Source: Arthrobacter hankyongi
GTDB lineage: Bacteria > Actinomycetota > Actinomycetes > Actinomycetales > Micrococcaceae
Length of the DNA stretch: 64,000 nt
Assembly: GCF_022012395.1 (NCBI RefSeq)
Contig: NZ_JAKLTQ010000005.1
Location: forward strand, 62,001 to 126,000
Direction of reading: 5' to 3'
Position numbers and translations under genes: made by a program. Of the stretch, positions 43,638 through 51,161 are shown piece after piece. The notes beneath the pieces were generated by a model. The model was not told where the DNA came from, made no database searches, and saw only the letters and a program-made list of their open reading frames with translations. How positions within the stretch are numbered: the stretch's first letter is position 1; each line of letters opens with the position of its first letter.

Positions 43638-43672
43638 GCTGGGGCGGGCCCGGCCGCCGGGCCCGCCCCAGC
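43638..43672. terminator. bidirectional terminator between CBS and DUF1508 genes
   Basis: A perfect 16-bp GC-rich stem (GCTGGGGCGGGCCCGG and its complement) with loop CCG lies between two convergent genes. Confidence 0.8.
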
Positions 43673-43678
43673 GGCGGC

Positions 43679-43906
43679 TTAGCCGAGGAAGTACCCGCCG
43701 TCGCCCACCGCCAGGTGCTCGGGCTGCGCACCGCACAGATCGAGCACGCGCGAGGTCGCGGCGCAGTCCCGTGCAGTGTTGATGGCTGCGATCGCCGCAG
43801 CCTTGTCCTCATGTTCCGCGGAGACGGCCACGATGGCGCCGTTGTCGTCGAGTATGCGGAACCTGAACTTGGCATCACCATCGCGGTACAGTTCGAAAAC
43901 GCCCAT
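43679..43906 (-). CDS. DUF1508 (YegP-like) protein
   Basis: A 75-residue protein with the DUF1508 pattern FELYRDGDAKFRFRILDDNGAIVAVS and the helix KAAAIAAINTAR; one repeat only, where E. coli YegP has two. It starts at ATG 43906. Function unknown. Confidence 0.85.
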   Translation of the reverse strand: MGVFELYRDGDAKFRFRILDDNGAIVAVSAEHEDKAAAIAAINTARDCAATSRVLDLCGAQPEHLAVGDGGYFLG

Positions 43907-43979
43907 CGACCGTTCCTTCTTTCGGCTTCCCCTGCTGGTGTGCGAGTTGGCGTCGGGCCCTTTGCGGCGGGGATGCCCC

Positions 43980-44900
43980 TTACGGCGTCGGCATGCCGCC
44001 GTTCACGTTGAGCGTTTCGCCGATCACATAGCTGGATTCCGGCGATGCCAGGAAAACATAGGCTGGTGCCAGTTCCGTGGGCTGGCCGGCCCGGCCGATC
44101 GGTGTGCTCTTGCCGAAATCCGGCAGCGCTTCCTTCGGCTGCCCGTCGGAAACCTGCAGCGGCGTCCAGAACGGCCCGGGGGCTACCGCATTGACCCGCA
44201 CTCCCTTCGGTGCCAGCTGCTGGGCCAGGCCCTTGGTGAAGTTGTTGATCGCCGCCTTGGTGGACGCATAGTCAATCAGCGTCGGAGAGGGGCTGTAGGC
44301 CTGCACGGAGGTGGTGTTGATGATGGCCGAGCCCGCGGGCAAATGCCGCAGGGCCGCCTTGGTCACCAGGAAGATGGCCCGAATATTCGTTTCATAGGTG
44401 CGGGTCCACTGGTCCTCGGACAGTTCCTCGAGCGTTTCGACGGCGATCTGGCGGCCGGCGTTGTTGACCACGATATCCAGGCCGCCGAGACTCTCGGCAG
44501 CCTGGTCCACCAGTTCGGCGCAGAAACCGGCGTTGGTCAGGTCGCCCGGCAGCGGGACGGCCTTACGGCCGGCGTCTTCGATAAGGCGGCAGACCTTCTC
44601 GGCATCAGCCTGCTCCTCGGGTAGGTAGTTCAGCGCCACATCGGCCCCCTCGCGGGCAAAGCCAATGGCCACCGCGGCACCGATCCCCGAGTCGGCACCC
44701 GTAATGAGCGCCTTGCGCCCTTCAAGCCGGCCGGTGCCGCGGTAGGAATATTCGCCCCGGTCGGTTTCCGGCTCCAGATCGCGGTCAAGACCAGGCTCCG
44801 GCTGGTCCTGCTTTGGCGGGCTGATCGAAGGGTACCGGGTGACCGGATTCTGGAAGGTCAGTTGGTCCGTCCGCGTGCTGTCCCCATCGTGGCTGCTCAT
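43980..44900 (-). CDS. SDR oxidoreductase, general stress protein 39 type
   Basis: A 306-residue SDR with the polar N-terminal extension of the GSP39/YhdF/YdaD group (TFQNPVTRYPSISPPKQDQPEPG), then GADSGIGAAVAIGFAREGA, NNAGRQ, Ser in NTTSVQAY and the YASTKAA pair. In Bacillus these are sigma-B general stress proteins. It sits among CBS, DUF1508 and GlsB genes, agreeing with a stress role. Substrate unknown. Confidence 0.88.
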   Translation of the reverse strand: MSSHDGDSTRTDQLTFQNPVTRYPSISPPKQDQPEPGLDRDLEPETDRGEYSYRGTGRLEGRKALITGADSGIGAAVAIGFAREGADVALNYLPEEQADAEKVCRLIEDAGRKAVPLPGDLTNAGFCAELVDQAAESLGGLDIVVNNAGRQIAVETLEELSEDQWTRTYETNIRAIFLVTKAALRHLPAGSAIINTTSVQAYSPSPTLIDYASTKAAINNFTKGLAQQLAPKGVRVNAVAPGPFWTPLQVSDGQPKEALPDFGKSTPIGRAGQPTELAPAYVFLASPESSYVIGETLNVNGGMPTP

Positions 44901-44996
44901 GCGTTCCTCTCCAAGCCCCGCGGCATGCCTGCCGGTGACCGTAGTAGCGGTTCAACTATTGCTCTTCCCCGGGCGCCCGCGCCTGACGCCCGCAGG

Positions 44997-45434
44997 TCAG
45001 CTGGCCTCCTGGTGCTGGCCCGTGCCTGCCTGCGGGTACCCCGGATTCCGCACCCTGAGCCGTCCGCCCTTCATGATGCGTGGTGCCGGGACCGCGAAGA
45101 ACAGCACTTCATGGACGCCTTGGGAGTCCACGCATTTGATGGTCAGGCTGCGGATGCCCTCGGGGACCGTCGGTTCGAAATACTGCAGGTGCCTGGCGCC
45201 GAGGCTGACGGACCCCCTACGGGTGTAGACGGTGCCTAAATGGTCCTCCAGCACAATGCCAGGCCGCTTGAATTCCGGACCCGCAGCCGAACGCACCTGC
45301 ATGTTCACGATGATCCCCGTGGTCCAAATTTCGACCGACAGGATGCTGAACTCGGCGCTGTCCGTGTTGTGGCGCCCGAAACTGCGCGGCACCAGAACGT
45401 GCAGCAGGCTTCCGGCAAGTGTTGGATCGTCCAT
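44997..45434 (-). CDS. hypothetical protein (145 aa)
   Basis: I do not recognise a family. It appears beta-rich and cytoplasmic, with no signal peptide. The best-structured stretches are SAEFSILSVEIWTTGIIVNM, VTLEDHLGTVY-like sequence and RSLTIKCVDSQGVHEVLFFAVP. GGGGGA lies six bases before ATG 45434, and a perfect 17-bp palindrome lies 25 bases upstream, in the promoter region. Single gene between the GSP39-like SDR and a 360-base gap. Confidence 0.65.
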   Translation of the reverse strand: MDDPTLAGSLLHVLVPRSFGRHNTDSAEFSILSVEIWTTGIIVNMQVRSAAGPEFKRPGIVLEDHLGTVYTRRGSVSLGARHLQYFEPTVPEGIRSLTIKCVDSQGVHEVLFFAVPAPRIMKGGRLRVRNPGYPQAGTGQHQEAS

Positions 45435-45794
45435 GATTCTTCCCCCACTTAGGACCAGCAATGGAGCTTCCATTGTAATAAGTGGTCTTACTAAAAGCGC
45501 CGGAAGGAGGTGCTGATATTCCCGGACGGCATGATTTTCTGGCAGGAAGACAGCCCGGAGCAGCCCACCGCCGGTGCACCGCGGCGGCGGGCACGGGCTT
45601 GCATCGGAGGCAGGGGTGTGGCACAACTGATCTAGGAAGCATGCTTAGAGTTTCGTCCGACGGCACCCGGAAGGAGCCGAACGAAAACAGGTAGGTTTTG
45701 CCGTTGCGGTTGGTTCGGCAATCTCCGGGCCGGCCGTCGCTGGAACCTGCTGCAGGCTAATGCCTGACCTATGTTGCCGTTGAAAGGAGCAGTC
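45435..45794. other. gap before the GlsB gene, with a possible very short ORF
   Basis: About 360 bases without a firm gene. It carries a 17-bp palindrome (45459-45475), a strong GGAAGGAGG (45502-45510), and an open frame from GTG 45510 (or ATG 45531) to TAG at 45633-45635, of 35-41 residues starting MIFWQEDSPEQP. The Shine-Dalgarno is too close to the GTG and too far from the ATG, so I do not call it a gene. Confidence 0.5.
45459..45475. promoter_or_regulatory. 17-bp perfect palindrome upstream of the 145-aa gene
   Basis: Arms CAATGGA / TCCATTG enclose GCT. It begins 25 bases before the minus-strand start codon. A TACAAT-like -10 (rc of 45473-45478) overlaps it on the minus strand. It looks like a repressor site in the core promoter. 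Confidence 0.45.
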
Positions 45795-46070
45795 ATGGGA
45801 ATCATTGCGTGGATCATTCTTGGCCTGATCGTTGGTGCGATCGTCAAGGCAGTCCTGCCTGGACGGGTCGGAGGCGGCTGGCTCACCAGCCTGGCGCTGG
45901 GCGTCGTCGGCGCTATTGTCGGCGGCTGGATCGGCAGCGTTCTGTTTGGGGCCGGCGTCCAGGGATTCTTCGACCTTGGCACCTGGATCCTTGCCATCAT
46001 CGGCGGCCTGCTCGTTGCCGGCATCGTCGGCATGGTGACCGGCCGGTCCCACGGCCACACCCACGCCTGA
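45795..46070 (+). CDS. GlsB/YeaQ/YmgE-family stress membrane protein
   Basis: A 91-residue protein of three hydrophobic Gly-rich helices: IIAWIILGLIVGAIVKAV, TSLALGVVGAIVGGWIGSVLF and WILAIIGGLLVAGIVGMV, with a His-rich tail (RSHGHTHA). This is the transglycosylase-associated/GlsB family, common in stress regulons. AAAGGAG lies upstream of ATG 45795. Two hairpins follow the stop. Confidence 0.92.
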   Translation: MGIIAWIILGLIVGAIVKAVLPGRVGGGWLTSLALGVVGAIVGGWIGSVLFGAGVQGFFDLGTWILAIIGGLLVAGIVGMVTGRSHGHTHA

Positions 46071-46077
46071 CGACCCT

Positions 46078-46138
46078 CCGGGCCGGCTCACGGCCGGCCC
46101 GGAAGACTCCGCGGCCCCGGCAGCAATGCCGGGGCCGC
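46078..46138 (+). terminator. tandem hairpins after the GlsB gene
   Basis: CCGGGCCGG (46078-46086) pairs with 46094-46102; a second perfect 12-bp stem, GCGGCCCCGGCA (46111-46122), pairs with 46127-46138 over loop GCAA and is followed by TTCG. Together they should end the GlsB transcript. Confidence 0.7.
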
Positions 46139-46281
46139 TTCGCGTCTGCCCGGACAGCAAAGCAGTGGGCCCGCCCGAATTTCCGCTGCGAGTGGCACTA
46201 TCGACGCTGGAATGTTGCCTAGGTCACATATTCGCAACTACGATGGGGCGGACAAGCAGCGGAAGTCATGAAGGAAGTGCC

Positions 46282-46599
46282 ATGGTCCAAAAGCTTCGCG
46301 TCATCGTCCGGGTGGATTTGGACACTGGGTCGGCCAGCATCAAAGTCTTGGGAAAGCTTGATGGCCATACTCTGATCGGCCTGTACTCGCTCATCCGGCG
46401 AACCAGTTCCATTACCCCTGGCCTGACCGTCGAAGTGGATCTGCGGAGGGCCGCAGCCGAACCAGCCGCACTTGCGGACCTTCACGAAACTTGCGCAGCA
46501 GGCCATCTGCCCGCTCGCGTGGATCCGCGTCTGTCCGACTGCCGGCTGCTGGTGCTGGAACCGAACCTGGACGGCAGCGCAGTCCAGTTGTCCGCTTGA
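46282..46599 (+). CDS. hypothetical protein (105 aa)
   Basis: Not recognised. The protein opens with a beta-strand pattern VQKLRVIVRVDLDTGSASIKV and LGKLDGHTLIGLYSLIRR, which recalls a STAS-like or small regulatory fold, but no conserved motif supports that. AAGGAAG precedes ATG 46282. A candidate promoter, TTGCCT with TACGAT 18 bases on, lies just upstream (about 46213-46242). It precedes the TTG-started zinc-ribbon gene by 52 bases. Confidence 0.6.
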   Translation: MVQKLRVIVRVDLDTGSASIKVLGKLDGHTLIGLYSLIRRTSSITPGLTVEVDLRRAAAEPAALADLHETCAAGHLPARVDPRLSDCRLLVLEPNLDGSAVQLSA

Positions 46600-46651
46600 T
46601 CCACCGTCTTATCCCGCCGTCGGGGACGCGGGGTGCATCCAAGGAGGAAGA

Positions 46652-46906
46652 TTGGCATTGACAGCTTCCGGGCCTGAGGCCCGGGCCGGGGCCGGAGCCC
46701 CACCGCGGCCGTCCGAGCAGCTTTGCTGCCGGGACTGCGGCAGCGCGGACTATCTGGTGTTCGACGACTTTGTGCCGGCGCGGCTGCTGGATGAGAGCCA
46801 ATGGACGGCGGCCAGCGCCAGCTATAGCTGCAGCCAGTGCGGCGGAAATGGCGGCCGGGAAGTTCCTCCGGACTGGGTGCCGCCAGGCTGGTTCTGGTAC
46901 CAGTAG
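46652..46906 (+). CDS. small zinc-ribbon protein with TTG start (84 aa)
   Basis: The frame has no good ATG or GTG here, but AAGGAGGAAGA (46641-46651) stands directly before TTG 46652, giving an 84-residue product. It has two CxxC pairs (CRDCGS and CSQCGGN, about 35 residues apart) that would bind one zinc, and an aromatic tail (WVPPGWFWYQ). The linker is acidic. Function unknown; it may pair with the 105-residue gene upstream. Confidence 0.65.
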   Translation: MALTASGPEARAGAGAPPRPSEQLCCRDCGSADYLVFDDFVPARLLDESQWTAASASYSCSQCGGNGGREVPPDWVPPGWFWYQ

Positions 46907-46924
46907 GCGACGTGTGGTGACCCT

Positions 46925-47149
46925 TTAGCGCCGCGCCCTGCCCAGCCGGTGGATGCTGTATTCATCCGCCGGTACGGCGCGGCGCGCGTTTCGCCCCTGC
47001 TCCCGGATCCAGAGCATGCCCAGACCAGGCGCCGTGGCGTGGACGCGGCCGCGGTAGTACGCGGTGCCGCCGCGGCGGGCCTCTACCTCATCGCCCCGGT
47101 GCAGCAGGGACAGGTCGACGATCGGTGCGGTCTGCTGATCGGTGTGCAT
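46925..47149 (-). CDS. hypothetical protein (74 aa), SH3-like appearance
   Basis: Unrecognised. After a polar start (HTDQQTAPIVDLS) the sequence LLHRGDEVEARRGGTAYYRGRVHATAPG looks like a small SH3/Tudor-type barrel (pattern: structured 'GDxVxA...G..Y.G.V'). GGAGGA lies six bases before ATG 47149. It is convergent with the zinc-ribbon gene. Confidence 0.65.
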   Translation of the reverse strand: MHTDQQTAPIVDLSLLHRGDEVEARRGGTAYYRGRVHATAPGLGMLWIREQGRNARRAVPADEYSIHRLGRARR

Positions 47150-47289
47150 GGTGTCCTCCAATAGAAGTTCTTGCTGGAGTCTTCCTTGACCCTCTCCATG
47201 CTCCCGCGCCCAGATTGCGGGCCTGTTACACCGGTGTTGTTTTCCTGCAAATCCGTCCGCCGGATCCGGAGCGGCAGGCCGCCGCTGCC

Positions 47290-48381
47290 TCAACGATGGG
47301 AGGTTGTCACCGACTCGTCCAACGGGCTTCCCAAGCTGTCGAACCATGCCGGGCTGGTGCCGGCCAGTCCCAGCACCCCCACCGCGATCACCGCCACCAC
47401 CGGAAGTGAGCGAAGATGCGCCGACGCCAGCGGAAAACCGCGCGGCCTGCTGTCGTCACGGAACAGCACGACGGCGGCCAGCAGCGTTGCCAGCTCCAGG
47501 ACGGCGGCCGCCGCGTCCGGCAACCCGGGCGCCTCGGGCGCGCCTGCCGCCGGACCGAACGGCAGCCCGAAGGTCCGGGACCACAGCCACACGGCCAGCG
47601 GCGCGATCGAAACCGCGATGATGGCAGGAAGCATGGCCCGGCCTGGCCAGCCGACGATCACCAGGACGCCGACTGCAACTTCCTCCGCGGCGAGAAGGAT
47701 GAAGAACGCCCCCGCGGCCGCCCACTCGCCCAGATGTCCCGGCACGACGGCGGCGTGAATGGCCGCGCAGCCGAACAGTGCTGCGGACAGCAAGAGCCGC
47801 CGATGTTCGATCCGGCCGGCGCGGGCCGCGCGGCCTCGTGGCCGGCCGGGATCCAGCCGGCCACCACGGATGGCCACCGCCCAGCCGACCACGGCGAGGT
47901 TGGAGACCAGGAGGATGCCGGCACCGTAGCCGATCGCGCCAAGCTGCAGCCCAAGCGATGCCTGGCCTTGAAGCGGCAGGGCGCCTTCGGCAGTGGTGTG
48001 CTGGGTCGCTACCAGGAGCTGAAGCTGCAGTTGGTAGTCGCGGGCGGAACTGGCGGCCGTTTCGGCGATGCCTGCCAATGTGCCCGCTGCCGCGACGAGC
48101 AGGCCGGTCGCCACGACCATCCGCGGTCGGGAGCACACCGGTCCGAACCAGCGCAGTGCCAGCGTAAACGCCGCGATTACCGCCAGCACGAACACCGGAA
48201 GAAGGGTGGTTGATTCGCGCAGCCAGTCCGCGAACGGCTCCGGCGTCCGTTCAATGGAGCCGACGGCGCCCCGCAGCGAAATGATCCAGAAACCGTCGGC
48301 ATACGCCATCAGGACCGCCAGCGACACCACGGTCCACCAGGGGACTGCGGGGGCGGCGCAGGTGCGTACATCGGTAGTCAT
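47290..48381 (-). CDS. multi-pass membrane protein coupled to a multicopper oxidase
   Basis: A 363-residue integral membrane protein with about nine hydrophobic helices (near 15-35, 58-78, 86-106, 148-170, 193-213, 222-245, 250-270, 295-312 and 330-348). I do not recognise the family. A notable element is AIHAAVVPGHLGEW near residue 205, with two histidines that could bind metal or haem at the membrane face. ATG 48381 overlaps the oxidase stop (ATGA), so the two proteins are made together, implying a joint function. Confidence 0.75.
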   Translation of the reverse strand: MTTDVRTCAAPAVPWWTVVSLAVLMAYADGFWIISLRGAVGSIERTPEPFADWLRESTTLLPVFVLAVIAAFTLALRWFGPVCSRPRMVVATGLLVAAAGTLAGIAETAASSARDYQLQLQLLVATQHTTAEGALPLQGQASLGLQLGAIGYGAGILLVSNLAVVGWAVAIRGGRLDPGRPRGRAARAGRIEHRRLLLSAALFGCAAIHAAVVPGHLGEWAAAGAFFILLAAEEVAVGVLVIVGWPGRAMLPAIIAVSIAPLAVWLWSRTFGLPFGPAAGAPEAPGLPDAAAAVLELATLLAAVVLFRDDSRPRGFPLASAHLRSLPVVAVIAVGVLGLAGTSPAWFDSLGSPLDESVTTSHR

Positions 48382-50564
48382 GGCGTGATTTCCCAGCCGA
48401 ACATCATGGCATGGTCCTCGTGGGCCAGATTGTGGCAGTGCGCCACGTACGGGCCGACAAAGTCCCGGAAGCCCCGGTAGACGATCACCGACTCGCCCGG
48501 GTCGAGCGCCACCAGATCCTCCTTGGAAAGGTCGTCCGGGTGGGTGGGATCACCGCGGGTCACATCCTTGTTGTTCCGCATGACCGTGCGGTGTTCCTCC
48601 ATGTGCAGGTGGAAGGGATGCACCCATCCGCCGCCGCCGTTGCGGACCTCCCAGAGATTGAAACTGTTCTTCTTCTGCCGGGCCAGCGGTGTGCGGCCTG
48701 CCGGGTTCTTCAGGCTCCTCGACACCGACGCGGGCTCGAAGGGCTTGCCGTTGATGAGCCACTCGACCTCGCCGCCGGCGCTGCCGCGCTGGACCTCGAA
48801 GACCAGGCGGTTGTCCAGAAGATTCTTCCAGTTGCCCGGCAGCGGCGGAAGCGGACGCATCGCCGTCGGGATCTGGCTGTCGTCCGGCGCGCTGTCGCCG
48901 ATGACGAACTTGAGCACCGGTACCTTGTAGTCCGGATCGGGGGAGAAGCGTGACGAGTTTGCCCACATCCGTCCGTTGGGCATCTTCATCACGTTGGTCA
49001 GATAGATGACATCGCCCTTGGTGGTCGGCGTGCCGTCCTGGTAACGCGTGAAATCGATGATCACCTCACGCCGCTTCGCCGGCCACAGCTCGAACGAGTC
49101 CCGGGTGATCGGAAATGGCAGGAGCCCGCCGTCCGAGGCGATCTGGGTGAACCTCATGCACTGCTGTGCGTCGGGGATGCGGTACTGTCCCTGGAGTTCA
49201 TCGCCTTGGTAGCCGAGCGAGGCCGCCGATCTGGGACCCTTGGTGGAGCTCATCAGCTTGAACTCGTAGATCCTGGCGACCGAGGCGTCAAGGAACCGGA
49301 AGCGGTACTTGCGCCGTTTGACCTCCATCACCGGGTTGGCCGTGCCATTGACGGTGAAGATGTCGCCGACGAAACCGTGGTTCGGGAAGTGCTTGAAGAA
49401 TGTCTTCCCCCACCACTCCGGATGCGTGGCCGGGTTCCTGGCGCCCGGGAACTCGCCCATTCCGTCGTGGACGTCCTTGTGCACCGTGACGCCGTCGTCG
49501 AGCCGGCAGTCGTAGAAAGCCAGCGGGACGTCATATTCGACATCGAAGGAGCCATCCGAATTGTCCTTGCGGACGCCGGGCAGCCGAAGGCCCCGCCGCT
49601 CGTCGCCCATGTCCATGCCGTTTTTCGGGTCGTAGATGGGGTAGAGGCCCACCATGCCCTTGTAGACGTTGGAACCGGTGTGGTCCATCCGGTGGTCGTG
49701 GAACCAGAAGAAGCTCTGCTTCTCCCGGTCGTCGCCGCCGGCCGGCCAGTTAAGGTACAGGTTGTCGACGAACATTTGCGGCAGGTAGCCCATGCTCCTG
49801 GGGCCGTACAGCATCGAATAGTGGGGGTTCCCGTCGCTCTCCGGCGCGGTATGGCCGTTGTGCAGGTGGGTCAGGAAGGACCAGTCCGGGGAACCAAAGT
49901 CCTGCCGGTCGAGATTGAGTGGGTTCTCATCCAGATGGTTTTCAAAGCGGACCAGCACCGGCTTGCCGTACTCGGCGTTGATCATCGGCCCGGGGAAGGT
50001 GCCATTGAAGCCGTAGATCGTGCTCAAGGGCAGGCTCCGGGCGGTGCCCGCCGCATAGGTCTTGCCTGCCGCATCAAACGAGACCGCCGGACGTCCTTTG
50101 GAATTGATGGGCAGCACCTTCGAGGTGGTGAACGCATGGTTCCGGAGCAGCAGATCGATCTTGTAGACGATCGGATCCGGGCCGCCGGGCACCGGTGACC
50201 AGGTCTGATGCCGCTCATTGCGCAGCGAATTCTGCTGGTCCGGCCCTGGGCCCGGTGGATAAGCCCACTGGCTGAATTCCGACTTCGATACCGGTGCCAG
50301 TGCCTTGGGAATCGGCAGGCGGTCTTTGAACGGCTCGATGATCAGCGGACTCGTCGGAAAGGCCTCGGTATAGAAGAACAGGTCGCCAAGCGCGGTGGAC
50401 GACGCGGCGAACGCGCCGTCGACCGAGAGCAGACCCCGCTGGGCGAGAAACGGGAGACCCCATCCCTGCGCGGCAACGAGCGCGGCGCCGGCACCTCCTG
50501 CCGCACCCAGCCGCAGGAGCGTACGGCGGGAAATTCCACCGTCCTGGGCAGTTTCCTCGGACAT
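48378..50564 (-). CDS. Tat-secreted multicopper oxidase (CotA/bilirubin-oxidase-like)
   Basis: A 728-residue oxidase, longer than typical CotA (about 510). The Tat signal is SRRTLLRLGAAGGAGAAL. Copper ligands are HLHNGH, WFHDH, HPFHLH and HCHNLAHEDHAMM; the last gives type 1 Cys, His and axial Met. An extended N-terminal segment of about 120 residues precedes domain 1. AAGGAGGTG lies before ATG 50564. Substrates could be Cu(I), Mn(II), bilirubin or phenolics. The downstream membrane protein is translationally coupled. Confidence 0.9.
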   Translation of the reverse strand: MSEETAQDGGISRRTLLRLGAAGGAGAALVAAQGWGLPFLAQRGLLSVDGAFAASSTALGDLFFYTEAFPTSPLIIEPFKDRLPIPKALAPVSKSEFSQWAYPPGPGPDQQNSLRNERHQTWSPVPGGPDPIVYKIDLLLRNHAFTTSKVLPINSKGRPAVSFDAAGKTYAAGTARSLPLSTIYGFNGTFPGPMINAEYGKPVLVRFENHLDENPLNLDRQDFGSPDWSFLTHLHNGHTAPESDGNPHYSMLYGPRSMGYLPQMFVDNLYLNWPAGGDDREKQSFFWFHDHRMDHTGSNVYKGMVGLYPIYDPKNGMDMGDERRGLRLPGVRKDNSDGSFDVEYDVPLAFYDCRLDDGVTVHKDVHDGMGEFPGARNPATHPEWWGKTFFKHFPNHGFVGDIFTVNGTANPVMEVKRRKYRFRFLDASVARIYEFKLMSSTKGPRSAASLGYQGDELQGQYRIPDAQQCMRFTQIASDGGLLPFPITRDSFELWPAKRREVIIDFTRYQDGTPTTKGDVIYLTNVMKMPNGRMWANSSRFSPDPDYKVPVLKFVIGDSAPDDSQIPTAMRPLPPLPGNWKNLLDNRLVFEVQRGSAGGEVEWLINGKPFEPASVSRSLKNPAGRTPLARQKKNSFNLWEVRNGGGGWVHPFHLHMEEHRTVMRNNKDVTRGDPTHPDDLSKEDLVALDPGESVIVYRGFRDFVGPYVAHCHNLAHEDHAMMFGWEITP

Positions 50565-50844
50565 CGGTCTGCACCTCCTTCAGGTGGGACGCACCCTCGG
50601 GCCTGCGGGCCCGGGCCTTTATCCCAATACCTCCTGGGGCAGTTTCGCCAGGCGGCAACCCCACGCGAACACTGTGGAGTGCGGACCCTATGAAAAAACT
50701 GGCAATCGGCCAAAGGCGCGCGCAGCGGCGTAATTCGAGGACGGAGGGGCCGCAGAAGGTTCCCCGGGGTCCGCGCCAGCGGCTTCAGGACGGCCATCAG
50801 CGGCTGGTTCCGCTGCGGACTGTCCAGGGCGGGGAGGACAAAAG
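50565..50844. other. gap between oxidase gene and tRNA terminator
   Basis: About 280 bases without a convincing gene. It should hold the promoter of the oxidase operon on the minus strand. A weak copper-operator-like sequence (TACCTCCTGGGGCA at 50628-50641) is present but is not a good match to known CsoR boxes. An open frame from ATG 50690 runs into the terminator and tRNA and is rejected. Confidence 0.5.
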
Positions 50845-50880
50845 AAGGCCCCCGGAAATCCTTGGATTTCCGGGGGCCTT
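50845..50880 (-). terminator. terminator of tRNA-Leu
   Basis: A perfect 16-bp stem (AAGGCCCCCGGAAATC and its complement) with loop CTTG, flanked on the minus strand by TTCTTTTG, lies seven bases after the tRNA 3' end. Confidence 0.88.
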
Positions 50881-50886
50881 TCCCAG

Positions 50887-50970
50887 TGCGCGGAGGGGGA
50901 CTTGAACCCCCACCCTCAATAAGAGGACTAGCACCTCAAGCTAGCGCGTCTGCCATTCCGCCACCCGCGC
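50887..50970 (-). tRNA. tRNA-Leu (anticodon GAG)
   Basis: The minus strand folds as a class II tRNA of 84 nt. The acceptor is GCGCGGG paired with TCCGCGC and discriminator A. The anticodon stem CTAGC/GCTAG encloses TTGAGGT with anticodon GAG (codons CUC, CUU). A long variable arm follows, then the T arm GGGGG-TTCAAGT-CCCCC. No CCA is encoded. A strong terminator follows. Confidence 0.95.
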
Positions 50971-51161
50971 AGGTGTCGATTCCGATTGGTCCGGCGAACC
51001 GTTCCGCTCGAAAGCAGCGAAAAAAACTCTAACACGCTTTTGCCGAACTACTAAATCAGCGCCGCGCGCGTCGTGAAAGATGGCCCCCGGCGGCGGCGGA
51101 TCTCCCGGCAGGCGGCAGACAACGGACGCTAGGCTGGGATTCTGACCACCAAGGAGGCGCC

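Noticed and set aside
45510-45635. Short ORF after a strong Shine-Dalgarno
   Set aside because: The GGAGG directly abuts the GTG and is 20 bases from the ATG, so neither start is well placed; kept only as a note in the gap entry.
50626-50643. Possible CsoR copper operator before the multicopper oxidase
   Set aside because: The half-sites (TACCTCC / GGGGCA) are too imperfect compared with known CsoR boxes.
50690-50905. 71-codon frame starting MKKLAIGQRR
   Set aside because: It runs through a strong terminator and into the tRNA gene, and has no Shine-Dalgarno sequence.
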